Numbered from the stretch's first letter, positions 44,386-53,882 are shown. The stretch is 64,000 bases of DNA from Nocardia sp. BSTN01 (GCF_015354405.1 NZ_JADKYP010000024.1:1-64000); one strand, 5' to 3'. Notes: generated by a model not told the origin, from the letters alone. Made by a program: numbers and translations.

Positions 44386-45882
44386 ATGGAGGTGGTAGAG
44401 GGCTTGCACAGCACAGTGGTCGTCGTCGGTTCCGGATTCGGGGGGATCGGCATGGGAGCGGCGCTGCGGCGCGCGGGAATGGATGATTTCGTCATCCTGG
44501 AGGAGTCGTCCGAATTGGGTGGCGTGTGGCGAGACAACACGTACCCGGGGTGCAACTGTGACGTACCGGCGCACATGTATTCATTCTCGTTCGCGCCGTA
44601 TCGCGATACGGCCGTCCGTTTTCCGGGCCGCCGCCGGACCTTGGAATATCTACGGTCCGTCGCCGCCGCCGAGGGCCTACCCGCCCACCTGCGCACCGGC
44701 ACCGCCGTCACCGAGGCGACATACTCGGAACCGGAGGCGCGCTGGGAACTACGGACCGCGAACGGGATTCGGCTCACCGCCGATATCGTGATCTTCGCCG
44801 TCGGCCAATTGCATCGGCCGAATATTCCGGAGATCCCGGGCCGCGACGAATTCGGCGGCGCGTCGTTCCACACCGCCGACTGGGACCACGCCGCGGCTCT
44901 GCGCGGCCGGCGGATCGCCCTGATCGGCACCGGATCCAGTGCGGCGCAATGTCTGCCGACGCTCGCCGACACCGCCGCATCCGTACGGATATTCCAGCGC
45001 ACGCCGCAGTGGATCCTGCCCAAACCGGCTCCCGAATTCGGCCCGGCGACCCGTGCGGCACTCCGGCTGCCCGGGGCGCAGCGCGCCTACCGCTGGGGTT
45101 TGCACCAGGCCGCCGACTCACTGCTGGCGCCGATGATGCACCGCCGATGGCCCGCCCGGCCCGCGGAATGGGCAGCGCGGCAGTACCTTCGACGGAGCAT
45201 CGCCGATCCGGTGCTGCGCGGCCGCCTCACCCCGGACTATCCGATCGGCGCCAAGCGGATCGTGTTCGACAGTCACTTCTATCGCACGTTGCGCCGCGAC
45301 AACGTGGACCTGGCCACCGCCGCGATCGCTCGCATCACCCCCGACGGCATCCTGACCGCCGACGGCGGACGCTACGATGCCGACGTCATCGTCTACGCGA
45401 CGGGTTTCCGCGCCTCCGAATTCCTCGCCCCGATCACCGTGCGCGGCCGCGGCGGCCGGTCCCTGCGGGATCGATGGCGTTCGGGACCGGATGCCTTCAT
45501 GGGCCTGGCCGTGCCGGGATTTCCCAACGCCTTCCTCATCGCCGGACCCAACTCGTTCACCCCGGCGGGCAGCAATCCCACGATGAAGGAGCATCAGATC
45601 TCCTACATCATGCGCTGCCTGCGCTGGCGCGACGAGATCGGCGCGGCGGCGATCGAGGTGCGCGCCGACGCGATGGCGGCGCATCGGGAATGGCTGGCCG
45701 ACGCGCTCGCGACCACGGTGTGGTCGACGGATGTGCCGAGCTGGTACACCCACGACAGCGGTGCGATCACCAATCCCTGGCCCGCCTCCGTGCGCACCTA
45801 TGCCCGGATGCTGCGTCGCCCGCCTGCGCTGAGCTTCGCGCCGGTGCACCACACCGCCACCGCCGAAGTGGTCGGCGCCTGA
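44386..45882 (+). CDS. Baeyer-Villiger-type flavin monooxygenase
   Basis: This 498-residue protein has two dinucleotide-binding motifs, GSGFGG (15-20) for FAD and GTGSSA (181-186) for NADPH, and the Baeyer-Villiger fingerprint F-x-G-x-x-x-H-x-x-x-W at 156-166. It should convert ketones to esters or oxidise heteroatoms. ATG 44386 is the first start; a TTG at 44404 preceded by GGAGG and AGAGGG is a strong alternative. A terminator follows. Confidence 0.9.
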   Translation: MEVVEGLHSTVVVVGSGFGGIGMGAALRRAGMDDFVILEESSELGGVWRDNTYPGCNCDVPAHMYSFSFAPYRDTAVRFPGRRRTLEYLRSVAAAEGLPAHLRTGTAVTEATYSEPEARWELRTANGIRLTADIVIFAVGQLHRPNIPEIPGRDEFGGASFHTADWDHAAALRGRRIALIGTGSSAAQCLPTLADTAASVRIFQRTPQWILPKPAPEFGPATRAALRLPGAQRAYRWGLHQAADSLLAPMMHRRWPARPAEWAARQYLRRSIADPVLRGRLTPDYPIGAKRIVFDSHFYRTLRRDNVDLATAAIARITPDGILTADGGRYDADVIVYATGFRASEFLAPITVRGRGGRSLRDRWRSGPDAFMGLAVPGFPNAFLIAGPNSFTPAGSNPTMKEHQISYIMRCLRWRDEIGAAAIEVRADAMAAHREWLADALATTVWSTDVPSWYTHDSGAITNPWPASVRTYARMLRRPPALSFAPVHHTATAEVVGA

Positions 45883-45899
45883 TCCGGCCCGCGTGAAAG

Positions 45900-45938
45900 G
45901 ACCGCCCGGCGCGAAAGCCTCTGCGCTGGGCGGTCTTT
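45900..45938. terminator. Hairpin terminator after the monooxygenase
   Basis: GACCGCCCGGCGC (45900-45912) and GCGCTGGGCGGTC (45923-45935) pair at 12 of 13 positions, followed by TTT. It lies between convergent genes. Confidence 0.75.
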
Positions 45939-45941
45939 CGG

Positions 45942-46373
45942 TCATGCCACGGTGGCGTCGAGTTCGACCTCGATATTGCCGCGAGTGGTCTTGGAATACG
46001 GGCAGATCAGATGAGCGCCCGCGACGAGCTCGTCCGCGGTCTGCTGATCGATCCCGGACGCTTCCAGATGCAATGCGGCGCTGAGCCGGAACTCGTCGCG
46101 CTCGGTGTCGTGGTGCAGGGTCACCTCGGCGACCACGGCCAGATCCTTCGGCGTCACCTTCTTCGCCGCTGCCACCCGCCGGACCGCGCCGACGAAGCAT
46201 GAGGCCCAGCCCGCGGCGAACAGCTGCTCGGGATTGCTGCCACCGCCCGCGCCGCCGAGCGCCTTCGGGACGGCCAGGGTGATGTCCAATGCGCCGTCGT
46301 CGGAGGTGGCGCGACCGCCGTTGCGGCCCTCGGCGGTGGAGGTCGCGACTGCGGTGTAGGTGATGTCGGCCAT
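45942..46373 (-). CDS. ohr: Organic hydroperoxide resistance protein (Ohr)
   Basis: This 143-residue OsmC-family protein has the two redox cysteines of Ohr, C59 (in WASCFVGAV) and C124 (in HLICPYSKTT). Ohr reduces organic and fatty-acid hydroperoxides with lipoyl-dependent electron donors. No adjacent OhrR gene is seen; a regulator may be elsewhere. The ATG at 46373 starts the conserved region, after AAAGGATC. Confidence 0.93.
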   Translation of the reverse strand: MADITYTAVATSTAEGRNGGRATSDDGALDITLAVPKALGGAGGGSNPEQLFAAGWASCFVGAVRRVAAAKKVTPKDLAVVAEVTLHHDTERDEFRLSAALHLEASGIDQQTADELVAGAHLICPYSKTTRGNIEVELDATVA

Positions 46374-46539
46374 GGCAAGATCCTTTCGGTAGCGAGTCAC
46401 GACCACTCATCGGCAGCGGAAAGCCCTGTGCTGCTGCCGGTTTCGCGAGAGGTCGAACGTCGTACCGAGACGGTAGGTCGCCGGGTCGCGCCGTCGCGCC
46501 CGTCGGGTGACGCAATCGGTGTACGTCACCCGGTCGCGG

Positions 46540-47151
46540 TCAGTCCTCGTCGTGCGCCAGATGTTGCTTGGCCTGGTCGTAGTCGCCCTCGAGGTGGCGC
46601 CCGGGCCCGTAGACGAGGTGGACGACGCCGGTGCGGAAGGTGCTCGAGCGCAGCAGAGTGAGGGGGAGGGTGGCGTCGGCGTCGTCGAACAGGCGCATGC
46701 CGGACCGTACCGCGATCGGATGCACCAGCAGATGCAGTTCGTCGAGCAGGCCCGCGCCGAGCAGTGCCCGCACCACCGATACCGAGCCGGACATGGCGAT
46801 ATCGCCGCCGGGTTCCCGCTTCAACGCCGTCACCCCGGCGATCAGATCACCCTGCAGCACTTCGGAATTGCGCCAGGTGAAGGTGTGGTCGCTGCGCGAC
46901 ACCACGATTTTGCGGGCATCGCCCAGCTTGCGGCCGAAATCGGCGTCCGGCCCGCCCGCGGCCTCGCGTTCCGGCCAGGCGCCGGCGAAGCTGTCGTAGG
47001 TCGTGCGCCCCAGCAGCAGGGTGTCGGCGGCGCCGAGCTGGGCATCGACCGCCGCGCCCATCTCGTCGTTGTAGTACGGAAAGTGCCAGTCCTGCGGGTT
47101 CTCGACGACGCCGTCGAGAGCGATGAACAAGCCGGCCGTGATGGTGCGCAT
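46540..47151 (-). CDS. RibD C-terminal-type reductase (DHFR-like family)
   Basis: This 203-residue protein starts MRTITAGLFIALDGVVENP and has the ribD-C/DHFR-like fold with the LLGRTTYDSFAGAWP motif. These stand-alone proteins are common in actinobacteria; true substrates are mostly unknown, though flavin- or pterin-type reductions are likely. The start follows AGGAGACATC. A second family member lies at 52428. Confidence 0.85.
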   Translation of the reverse strand: MRTITAGLFIALDGVVENPQDWHFPYYNDEMGAAVDAQLGAADTLLLGRTTYDSFAGAWPEREAAGGPDADFGRKLGDARKIVVSRSDHTFTWRNSEVLQGDLIAGVTALKREPGGDIAMSGSVSVVRALLGAGLLDELHLLVHPIAVRSGMRLFDDADATLPLTLLRSSTFRTGVVHLVYGPGRHLEGDYDQAKQHLAHDED

Positions 47152-47521
47152 GATGTCTCCTGGATCCGAAAGTCCCTGTTGCACAATCCGACGGCGCGAG
47201 CGCGCCGAACTCATCGCTGCCGGAGAAAGCGCCGCGGAGGCGGACGCGGCGGCGGGAACGGAGCAAAAAGTGAGCGGTTCCCCATATTTTGTCGGTAAAT
47301 ATCCCGTTCGTCCCATGCTGTCGCCTATTCGACCAGGTCAGACGCCATGCCGTGCGGTATCGAATATGTCCAAAACGGAGTAGAAGGTGAGCGGAGGCTC
47401 GCATTACCGTTCCATCAGGTAACACATACGGCCGGTGATCGGGCGGTGTCGATATCGCCCGATCACCGATCCGGCAGATCTCGCGAAGGCTGCGAATCCG
47501 GTCCGTGACAAGGAGGTCAAA
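47152..47521. other. Intergenic region upstream of the PucR regulator
   Basis: About 370 bases of divergent intergenic DNA between a reductase gene and the PucR-type regulator. It includes an AT-richer portion (47280-47400) and a large hairpin at 47433-47468, described separately. No gene is visible. Confidence 0.4.
47433..47468. promoter_or_regulatory. Large palindrome upstream of the PucR gene
   Basis: CGGTGATCGGGCG pairs perfectly with CGCCCGATCACCG over 13 bases with a ten-base loop. It lies about 55 bases before the start codon of the regulator. It could be an autoregulatory operator or an mRNA leader hairpin; there is no T-run, so a terminator is less likely. Confidence 0.5.
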
Positions 47522-48769
47522 GTGACTACAGCAAGCACAGTCGGTGCTGAGCGCGCAGGCCGCGCCACCTCGCTGTCCATGCGGGATGCGCAGGCCATGT
47601 CCCGGGAACTGGTCCTACACCTCGGCGGATCCGTGGCGCCGTTCACCACCCTGCCCGCCGACGTGATGTCCGGTGACGTGTCGGCGGTCGCGCGGATCTG
47701 TGTGGAATGGTCGATCCGCCGGGTCAACGGCGGGGATCTTCCCGAACGCACCGATCGCCTGCGGGCCGCGGCCGCGCGCTGGTGCCGCGCCGGCATCCCG
47801 ATCGACGTGGTCGTGCACGCGGTCCACGAAGGATTCAAGGCCGGACTGGACCTGCTGTTCGCCCGTGCCCAGGCCGGCGATGCCGAACTCGTCGTCAAGG
47901 GCACCGCCACGGCGCTGGAACTGCTGGATCTCATCACCGCGACGGTCAGCAAGGCCTATGTCCAGGAGCGCCGGGCCGACGCCGTGGAGCATCACACCGC
48001 CGTGCACACGCTCACCTCGGCGCTGCTCGGCGGGCACGCCACCACGAAGATGGCGCGCGAATGCGGGATCCGGATCGCCGAGCGGTATCACGTTCTCGCG
48101 CTGTGGATTCCGCCGCACCCCGACGAGACGCATCCGCGGCTGGACCGGAACGTGGTCGCGCGCCGCAAGCTGCGGCGGGTGCAGGCCGCGCTGGCGAAAC
48201 TGCTGCGCAACCAGCCGCTCGCCATGCTGTCGGTCGACGGCGGCACCGTGCTGGTCCCCGAAACGGCTTGCACCGAAACGGAATTGGACGACCTCGTAGC
48301 CCAGCTGTCGGAGCTGGCCGGGGTGCCGCTGACCGCCGCGGTGGTGGGCGCCGCCGCGGCCGAGGTCCCGGCCGCGGCGCAACAGGCCCACGATCTGCTC
48401 GACACGGTGCGCCGCCTCGGACGCGGGCCCGGTGTCCATCGCTTCGCCGAACTCGCGCTGCACTATCAGCTCACCCGGCCCGGGATCGGCCGCGACATTC
48501 TCGATGCCCGCCTCGCGCCGCTGGACGACCACCCCGAACTGCTGGAAACGCTGCACGTGTTCTTCAACACCGACCTCAACCGGCAACGCGCCGCGCGGCA
48601 GTTGTGTATCCATCCGAACACCATCGACTACCGGCTGCGCCGCATCGGCCAGCTGACCGGGTTCGACCCGTCGCGCACCACCGGATTGTGGTATCTGCGT
48701 TCGGCATTGATCGCGCGGCTCAGCATCGCCGACCGCGAGGCGTCGACGCCGGCGCGCCGGCCCGCCTGA
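47522..48769 (+). CDS. PucR/CdaR-type transcriptional regulator
   Basis: This 415-residue protein has a central GGDEF-like domain (about 165-280) and a C-terminal PucR helix-turn-helix (about 345-400; DLNRQRAARQLCIHPNTIDYRLRRIGQLTGF). An N-terminal helical RsbT-like domain covers about 20-150. Relatives respond to metabolites such as purines or polyols. GTG 47522 follows AAGGAGG. No target operon is adjacent, and the AI-2E gene is convergent. Confidence 0.9.
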   Translation: MTTASTVGAERAGRATSLSMRDAQAMSRELVLHLGGSVAPFTTLPADVMSGDVSAVARICVEWSIRRVNGGDLPERTDRLRAAAARWCRAGIPIDVVVHAVHEGFKAGLDLLFARAQAGDAELVVKGTATALELLDLITATVSKAYVQERRADAVEHHTAVHTLTSALLGGHATTKMARECGIRIAERYHVLALWIPPHPDETHPRLDRNVVARRKLRRVQAALAKLLRNQPLAMLSVDGGTVLVPETACTETELDDLVAQLSELAGVPLTAAVVGAAAAEVPAAAQQAHDLLDTVRRLGRGPGVHRFAELALHYQLTRPGIGRDILDARLAPLDDHPELLETLHVFFNTDLNRQRAARQLCIHPNTIDYRLRRIGQLTGFDPSRTTGLWYLRSALIARLSIADREASTPARRPA

Positions 48770-48773
48770 CCCG

Positions 48774-49961
48774 TCACGCGTCGGGGCCGGTCGGTGGCCG
48801 GTCGGTGGTGCCGTCCAGGTGCGGGTACACCACCTCCTGCACGATCAGCAGGACCGCGGCGGCGCACGGTATCGCCAGCAGCGCGCCGAGGATGCCGAGC
48901 AGCGCGCCGCCCAGAATGATCGCCACCACCGTGACCACCGCCGGCACTCGGACGGTGCGATCCATGATGCGCGGCACGAGCAGATAGTCCTCCAGCAGCC
49001 GCATCGCGAGGAAGAATCCCGCCGTGGCGATGCTGACCGGCAGCGAAACGGTCAGCGCGACGGCGGTGATGATCAGCCCGGCGACCGTCGAGCCGACCAG
49101 CGGAACCAGGTCCAGCAGGGCCACCAGCACCGAGAGGATCAGCGGGTACGGCACCGAGAACACCGTCAGCCAGACGAAGGTGGCGATCGCGGTGATCAGC
49201 GAGATCACCAGGTTGCCCAGGACGTATCCGCCGACCTTGGCGAAGATGGCGTCGCCGAGCAGGATGGCGCGGGGCCGGCGCGACTGCGGGAAGAACCGGT
49301 ACAGGCTGTGTCGTATCCGCGGGAAATTCGCCGAGAAGTAGATGGTCAGCACCGCGACGATCAACGCGCTGGCCAACGCGCCGAAGACCCGCTCACCGGC
49401 GCCGAGCAGGCCGTGCCGCAGCGAGGGGTTGTCGGTGAGCCCGTGTTGAAGTTCCTGATCCAGGTGCAATCGCTGCGACCACGATCGGATCAGCGGGTAC
49501 TGGTTCTCCAAATCGTGCAGCTGGTCGGTGGCGTGGTCGACCAGATCGCCGCCCTGGATGATCAGCGGTGTGATGGCCGCGGCCAGGAATCCGGCGACGA
49601 GCAGTGTGGCACAACCGAATACGACGGCCACCGCCGCCCAGCGCGGCAGCCGGTGCCGATGCAGCCACGCGACCACGGGCTCGATGCCGATCGCCAGGAA
49701 CAGCGCGACGCCCACCAGGACGAGGGCCTGTCGTGCGGTCGCCAGCATCTGCACGATGCCGATCGCGAGGAGTACGCCGAGGCCGCCGGTCACGCCGATC
49801 ACGAACGGAGAATTCCGGTCGAACCGCGGGCCCGGCCGCCCGTGGGGATGCCGCGCACCGGCCGACTCGGAGGCCGCGCGTTCGGCTGCCGCGATCGGCT
49901 CCGGGACCGACGGTTCGCCCTGCGGGCCGCGCTCGGCGTCCGAATCGGCGGAACTGCCCAT
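48774..49961 (-). CDS. AI-2E family transporter (UPF0118)
   Basis: This 395-residue membrane protein has about eight hydrophobic helices and the family-specific segments VALFLAIGIEPVVAWL and PLVGSTVAGLII. Known members export AI-2 or act as sodium/proton antiporters, so the substrate cannot be named. The first 50 residues are hydrophilic and disordered. Four bases separate its stop from that of the convergent PucR gene. Confidence 0.88.
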   Translation of the reverse strand: MGSSADSDAERGPQGEPSVPEPIAAAERAASESAGARHPHGRPGPRFDRNSPFVIGVTGGLGVLLAIGIVQMLATARQALVLVGVALFLAIGIEPVVAWLHRHRLPRWAAVAVVFGCATLLVAGFLAAAITPLIIQGGDLVDHATDQLHDLENQYPLIRSWSQRLHLDQELQHGLTDNPSLRHGLLGAGERVFGALASALIVAVLTIYFSANFPRIRHSLYRFFPQSRRPRAILLGDAIFAKVGGYVLGNLVISLITAIATFVWLTVFSVPYPLILSVLVALLDLVPLVGSTVAGLIITAVALTVSLPVSIATAGFFLAMRLLEDYLLVPRIMDRTVRVPAVVTVVAIILGGALLGILGALLAIPCAAAVLLIVQEVVYPHLDGTTDRPPTGPDA

Positions 49962-50036
49962 TCTTGGCAGCGTAGTGCCCGCGCGCCCTGCTCGGGCCGG
50001 ACCAGCTGAGTGCGACCGTACCGAAACCGGGTCGGC

Positions 50037-51134
50037 TCACACTCCCAGTGCCTGCGCGAATACCGGCCAGCTCCGGTGCAGGTCCTCCTGCCAGTAGCCC
50101 CACGAATGGGTGCCGGTGGGACGCATGTCGAGGGTGGCGGGGATGGCGAGCTCGGTGAGTCGGGTGCGCAGTTCGCGGGTGCAGCGGACCGCGCCGGTTT
50201 CCAGTGCGCCGCCGACGAGGATCTGATCGGCCAATTTCGCCGGGCTGGAACGGATTCCGGGACCGTCCAGGGTGTCGAGTGGTCCCGGGATTCCGGTGCC
50301 GGTGGAGACGTAGATCGCGGTGCCGCGCAAGCGATCCGCGTGCAGGTAGGGGTCGTTGGCCGCCCACGCCGGATCCGTCGGCGGCCCCCACATGTTCACC
50401 GTATTGCCCCTACCGCCGCCCACGACCGCGTCGACGATGAGCTGACCGGCCGGATCGCTGGTGCGTGCGCAGCCCGAGTACGACCCGATCGCCCGGTACA
50501 AGCCCGGGGCGGCCAGTGCCAGCTGAAAGACCGAGGTCCCGGCCATGGATATGCCGATGATCGCGTTCGTGCCGTTCCCGCCGAAACCGGAATCGATGAT
50601 CGGCGGCAGTTCCCCGGTCAGGAACGTCGTCCACCGCTGCCGGCCCAGGACCGGGTCGTCGGCGCGCCAGTCGGTGAAGTAACTGCTGGCCCCGCCGAAC
50701 GGCACCACGACGTTCACCTGTTTGTCGGCGAAGAACTGCGCGGTATCGGTCCGGTTGATCCAGTTGCCGTCGGCGCCGCCGTCGATACCGTTCAGCAGAT
50801 ACATCGTGGGGGCCGGGCGCGAAGGGTCGGGCGCCGGAAGGACCTCCAGGCGGATTGGACTGTTCATCGCCGCGGAGTGGACGGTGACCGTGAGGGCTCG
50901 CGGCGAACCGGATGCCGCGGTCGTGAGGGCGGAACCGTCGGGGGAGGGGCGGGCATCGGTGATGGCTTGTGTGGCCGAAACCGAGGCGGCGGCAGGCGAA
51001 TTCGGTGCGGCGGCAGGAGGCCGGACGGCAGGTGGTTGGGCGGCGGCCGAACCGCACGCGAGCCCGGCCGTCATCGACAGCGCTGCGGCCAGTCGAGCCG
51101 AGGTTCGGAAGCTCTGTGAGACAGTAGAATTCAC
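50037..51134 (-). CDS. Secreted antigen-85-like esterase, copy A
   Basis: This 365-residue alpha/beta-hydrolase has an N-terminal signal peptide, a proline/alanine-rich linker and an esterase domain with the nucleophile motif GISMAGTS and a catalytic histidine in GTHSWGYW. The fold matches mycolyltransferases of the antigen 85 family, which build trehalose and arabinogalactan mycolates. The start is GTG 51134. A paralogue is divergently encoded from 51374, with DNA identity unusually high in one block. Confidence 0.85.
   Translation of the reverse strand: MNSTVSQSFRTSARLAAALSMTAGLACGSAAAQPPAVRPPAAAPNSPAAASVSATQAITDARPSPDGSALTTAASGSPRALTVTVHSAAMNSPIRLEVLPAPDPSRPAPTMYLLNGIDGGADGNWINRTDTAQFFADKQVNVVVPFGGASSYFTDWRADDPVLGRQRWTTFLTGELPPIIDSGFGGNGTNAIIGISMAGTSVFQLALAAPGLYRAIGSYSGCARTSDPAGQLIVDAVVGGGRGNTVNMWGPPTDPAWAANDPYLHADRLRGTAIYVSTGTGIPGPLDTLDGPGIRSSPAKLADQILVGGALETGAVRCTRELRTRLTELAIPATLDMRPTGTHSWGYWQEDLHRSWPVFAQALGV
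50271..50409 (-). repeat. Inverted repeat, left arm (within copy A)
   Basis: This 139-bp stretch is the reverse complement of 52048-52186 with one mismatch by eye. It lies inside the esterase coding regions, while flanking coding sequence is clearly more diverged. This suggests recent gene conversion. Confidence 0.75.
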
Positions 51135-51373
51135 GCGCCGCCTTTCCTGGGTACGAAACCGCGGAACCGCTGACACCGACGATAGGCCGGTACCGTATTG
51201 CGCGACAATCACATCGCGTCGGCTTTGGCCCGTATGCCAGCGCGGGCGCGGCCGATCTGGTAATGACCACAAATTCCGTGCTATCGGCTACCGGGGCGGG
51301 GGCCGGCGTCGTTGACTGTGGTCGGCCGTCGGGGAGTCGTGCCGCGAACACCTGTCGAGATCGGAGTGCAAGG

Positions 51374-52414
51374 ATGGTCAGCCGTCCGCCGAGAATGCGC
51401 ATCGCCCGTGCCGTCGCCTTCCTGTCGGCCGTGATCACCATCGCGGCAGCGATCACCGCCACGAGCGATCGCGCGGGTGCCGATCCCGACGATCCGGCGA
51501 CCGTCACCGCGCCCGACGGTTCGCACATCAGCGATATCCATCGGCGCGACGACCGGATCCTCGATATCGGCGTGTACTCGGCGGCGATGCGCACTGTGAC
51601 TCGCGTACAACTGATTCGGGCCGCCGACCCGGACCGGCCGGCGCCGACGCTGTATCTGCTCAACGGCGCCAACGGCGGTATCAGCGACGGCAGTTGGTCC
51701 GATCGCACCGATATAGCCGGATTCTTCGCCGACAAGCAGGTCAATGTGGTGGTGCCGTTCGGTGGAGCCAGCAGCTACTTCACCGACTGGCGCGCCGACG
51801 ACCCGGTGCTGGGCCGGCAGCGGTGGCGCACCTTCCTGACCAAGGAATTGCCGCCGATCATCGATTCCGGTTTCAGCGGTACGGGGGTGAACGCGATCGC
51901 GGGAATTTCGATGGCGGGGACCTCGGTCTTCCAGCTGGCGCTGGCCGCTCCGGGTTTGTACAAGGCGGTCGGCTCGTACTCCGGATGTGTGCGCACCAGC
52001 GATCCGCAGGGCCAGTTGATCGTCGACGCCGTGGTCGGAAATCGGATGGGCAATACGGTGAACATGTGGGGGCCGCCGACGGATCCGGCGTGGGCGGCCA
52101 ACGATCCCTACCTGCACGCGGATCGCTTGCGCGGCACCGCGATCTACGTCTCCACCGGCACCGGAATCCCGGGACCACTCGACACCTTCCAGGGCGCGCA
52201 CGGCGACGCGACACAACTCGCGTATCAACTGGTCTTCGGCGCGGCCCTCGAAGGGGTGACCAATATCTGCACCCACCAGTTGCACGACCGCCTGCAGCAA
52301 CTCGGCGTGCCCGCGACCTTCGATTTCCGGGCGACCGGCACCCATTCCTGGGGCTACTGGCAGGACGACCTGCACACTTCCTGGCCGCTGTTCGCCGACG
52401 CCCTCGGCGGGTGA
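51374..52414 (+). CDS. Secreted antigen-85-like esterase, copy B
   Basis: This 346-residue protein has a signal peptide (about residues 1-35) and an esterase domain with the nucleophile motif GISMAGTS and the terminal GTHSWGYW. It is a close paralogue of copy A, encoded head-to-head about 240 bases away. It likely acts in the cell envelope as a mycolyltransferase or lipid esterase. The ATG follows AAGG. Divergent orientation suggests that the two share a control region. Confidence 0.85.
   Translation: MVSRPPRMRIARAVAFLSAVITIAAAITATSDRAGADPDDPATVTAPDGSHISDIHRRDDRILDIGVYSAAMRTVTRVQLIRAADPDRPAPTLYLLNGANGGISDGSWSDRTDIAGFFADKQVNVVVPFGGASSYFTDWRADDPVLGRQRWRTFLTKELPPIIDSGFSGTGVNAIAGISMAGTSVFQLALAAPGLYKAVGSYSGCVRTSDPQGQLIVDAVVGNRMGNTVNMWGPPTDPAWAANDPYLHADRLRGTAIYVSTGTGIPGPLDTFQGAHGDATQLAYQLVFGAALEGVTNICTHQLHDRLQQLGVPATFDFRATGTHSWGYWQDDLHTSWPLFADALGG
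52048..52186 (+). repeat. Inverted repeat, right arm (within copy B)
   Basis: Partner of the repeat at 50271-50409. The single difference I see is C versus T in the codon 'GAC/GAT' of the NDPYLHADRL segment, which is synonymous. Confidence 0.75.
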
Positions 52415-52427
52415 AGGCGCGACCCGG

Positions 52428-53021
52428 TCAGCGCACGCGGTCGTAGACGACGGCCAGCTCGCCCAGCTCACCCGTTTCCTGATGGGAGAGCGACCAATTC
52501 GACGCCGGCAGACCGTCGTCGAACAGACGGGGTCCGCCACCGGCGATCTCGGGGCAGACGATGAGGTAGAGCCGGTCGAGCAGGTCGGCGGCGAGCAGAT
52601 CCTTGATGACGCTCGCGCTGCTGTTGACCAGGATGTCGCCGCTGCCGGTGCGGCGCAGGTCGGCGATCACGTCGGCGGCCGGGGCGTTCACGATGCGAGT
52701 GCGGTCCCAGGGTGCGTCGGTCAGTGTCCGGGACAGCACCACCTTCTTCGTATCGACCAGCCACTTCGCATATCCGCGGTCGCGCGGGTCGGCGGAGTCG
52801 TCGGCCGCGACCGTGGGCCAGAAGCCCAGGAAACCCTGCGCGTTGAGCCGGCCGAGTACCGCCGTCGTGGCGTTCTCCCGCATCCGGGTCATCTGGTCGC
52901 GCGCGACCTCGGTGGTCGCGTAGCGCACGATCGGGCCCATATCGCCCGGACCGGCGGGGCCGTGATACCGGCCGTCGAGGGTGATGCTGAGGTTGGCGGT
53001 CACTCTGCGGGTGTCGCTCAT
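52428..53021 (-). CDS. RibD C-terminal-type reductase (second copy)
   Basis: This 197-residue protein belongs to the same DHFR/RibD-like family as the one at 46540 but is only distantly similar. It has AVLGRLNAQGFLGFWP and SGDILVNSSASVIKDLL motifs. It starts with ATG 53021 after AAGGAG, 28 bases after the end of the ArsR-fusion gene on the same strand, so the two are probably co-transcribed. Confidence 0.83.
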   Translation of the reverse strand: MSDTRRVTANLSITLDGRYHGPAGPGDMGPIVRYATTEVARDQMTRMRENATTAVLGRLNAQGFLGFWPTVAADDSADPRDRGYAKWLVDTKKVVLSRTLTDAPWDRTRIVNAPAADVIADLRRTGSGDILVNSSASVIKDLLAADLLDRLYLIVCPEIAGGGPRLFDDGLPASNWSLSHQETGELGELAVVYDRVR

Positions 53022-53049
53022 CGTGGGGCTCCTTCGTTGTTTCGTCTTG

Positions 53050-53859
53050 TTATTCGGTGGACGTGGATGCGCCGACGGCGTCGGCGAGGTTGTCGAGGAC
53101 TGCGGCCCAACCGGTTTCGATTCCGGCGATGAACGCGACCGCGTCGACGGTGGTGTCGGTGATGGTCAAGGCCACGTGCAGCCGGGTTCCCTCGGCGGTC
53201 TCGGTGAGAGTGAGGGTGTAGCGGCCGGTGAAGGCCACCGCGCCCGCGGCATCCAGGACGGACAGATCGAAGACCAGGTGCTCGTTCTTCTCCGCTGCCA
53301 GCACCCGCCCCTGCGAGCGATACCGCTGCCCCTCGGGATCGCGATAGTCCAGCGCCACCCGCCCGCCGGGTGTGGGCTCGAGTAGGCATTCGGTGATGCG
53401 CATCGGCGCCGGCGCCCACCAGGCCGCCAGCAGATCCGGATCGACCCAGTGCCGCCACACGGCGTCACGCGGCGCGGACACCAGGCGCTCGAAGCTGAAC
53501 GTCCGCCCGTCCGCCCATCGATCCTGCTGCGCCGCAGCGGTTTCCGCGTCGATCGCCGCGCGATACCGGGCAACCACATCCCGCTCACCGGCATGCGCCT
53601 CGACGGTCTCCGCCACCTCACACAGCCGCCGCCCCAGCTCACGCAACGGTCCCACCTCGAGGGCGTACACCCGCCGCTGCCCCAACGGGAAGACGGTGAC
53701 CACCCCCGCCCGCGCCAACGTCTGCAGATGTTTGGTCGTCTGCGGCTGCCGCAACCCGGTCGCCTCCGCCAACTCCCCCACCGAGCGAGGCCGCTCGGCC
53801 AGCAGCTCGACGATCCGCCACCGCGAACCGTCGCCCAAGGCGGAGAAGATCTGATCCAT
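53050..53859 (-). CDS. ArsR regulator fused to an SRPBCC (AHSA1) domain
   Basis: The first 95 residues form an ArsR winged helix (FSALGDGSRWRIVELLAERP, then GLRQPQTTKHLQTLARAGVV). The following 170 residues are an SRPBCC/AHSA1 lipid- or ligand-binding domain (FERLVSAPRDAVWRHWVDPDLL). The two parts are usually separate neighbouring genes in other bacteria. No metal-binding cysteine pair is visible in the ArsR part, so regulation is probably by a hydrophobic ligand in the SRPBCC cavity. An inverted repeat directly upstream suggests autoregulation. Confidence 0.9.
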   Translation of the reverse strand: MDQIFSALGDGSRWRIVELLAERPRSVGELAEATGLRQPQTTKHLQTLARAGVVTVFPLGQRRVYALEVGPLRELGRRLCEVAETVEAHAGERDVVARYRAAIDAETAAAQQDRWADGRTFSFERLVSAPRDAVWRHWVDPDLLAAWWAPAPMRITECLLEPTPGGRVALDYRDPEGQRYRSQGRVLAAEKNEHLVFDLSVLDAAGAVAFTGRYTLTLTETAEGTRLHVALTITDTTVDAVAFIAGIETGWAAVLDNLADAVGASTSTE

Positions 53860-53882
53860 GAGCTAAGTATTCATCTAAGAGA

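Noticed and set aside
50410-51744. Minus-strand frame of 444 codons upstream of esterase copy A
   Set aside because: Out of frame with the esterase gene and partly antisense to copy B; no independent support.
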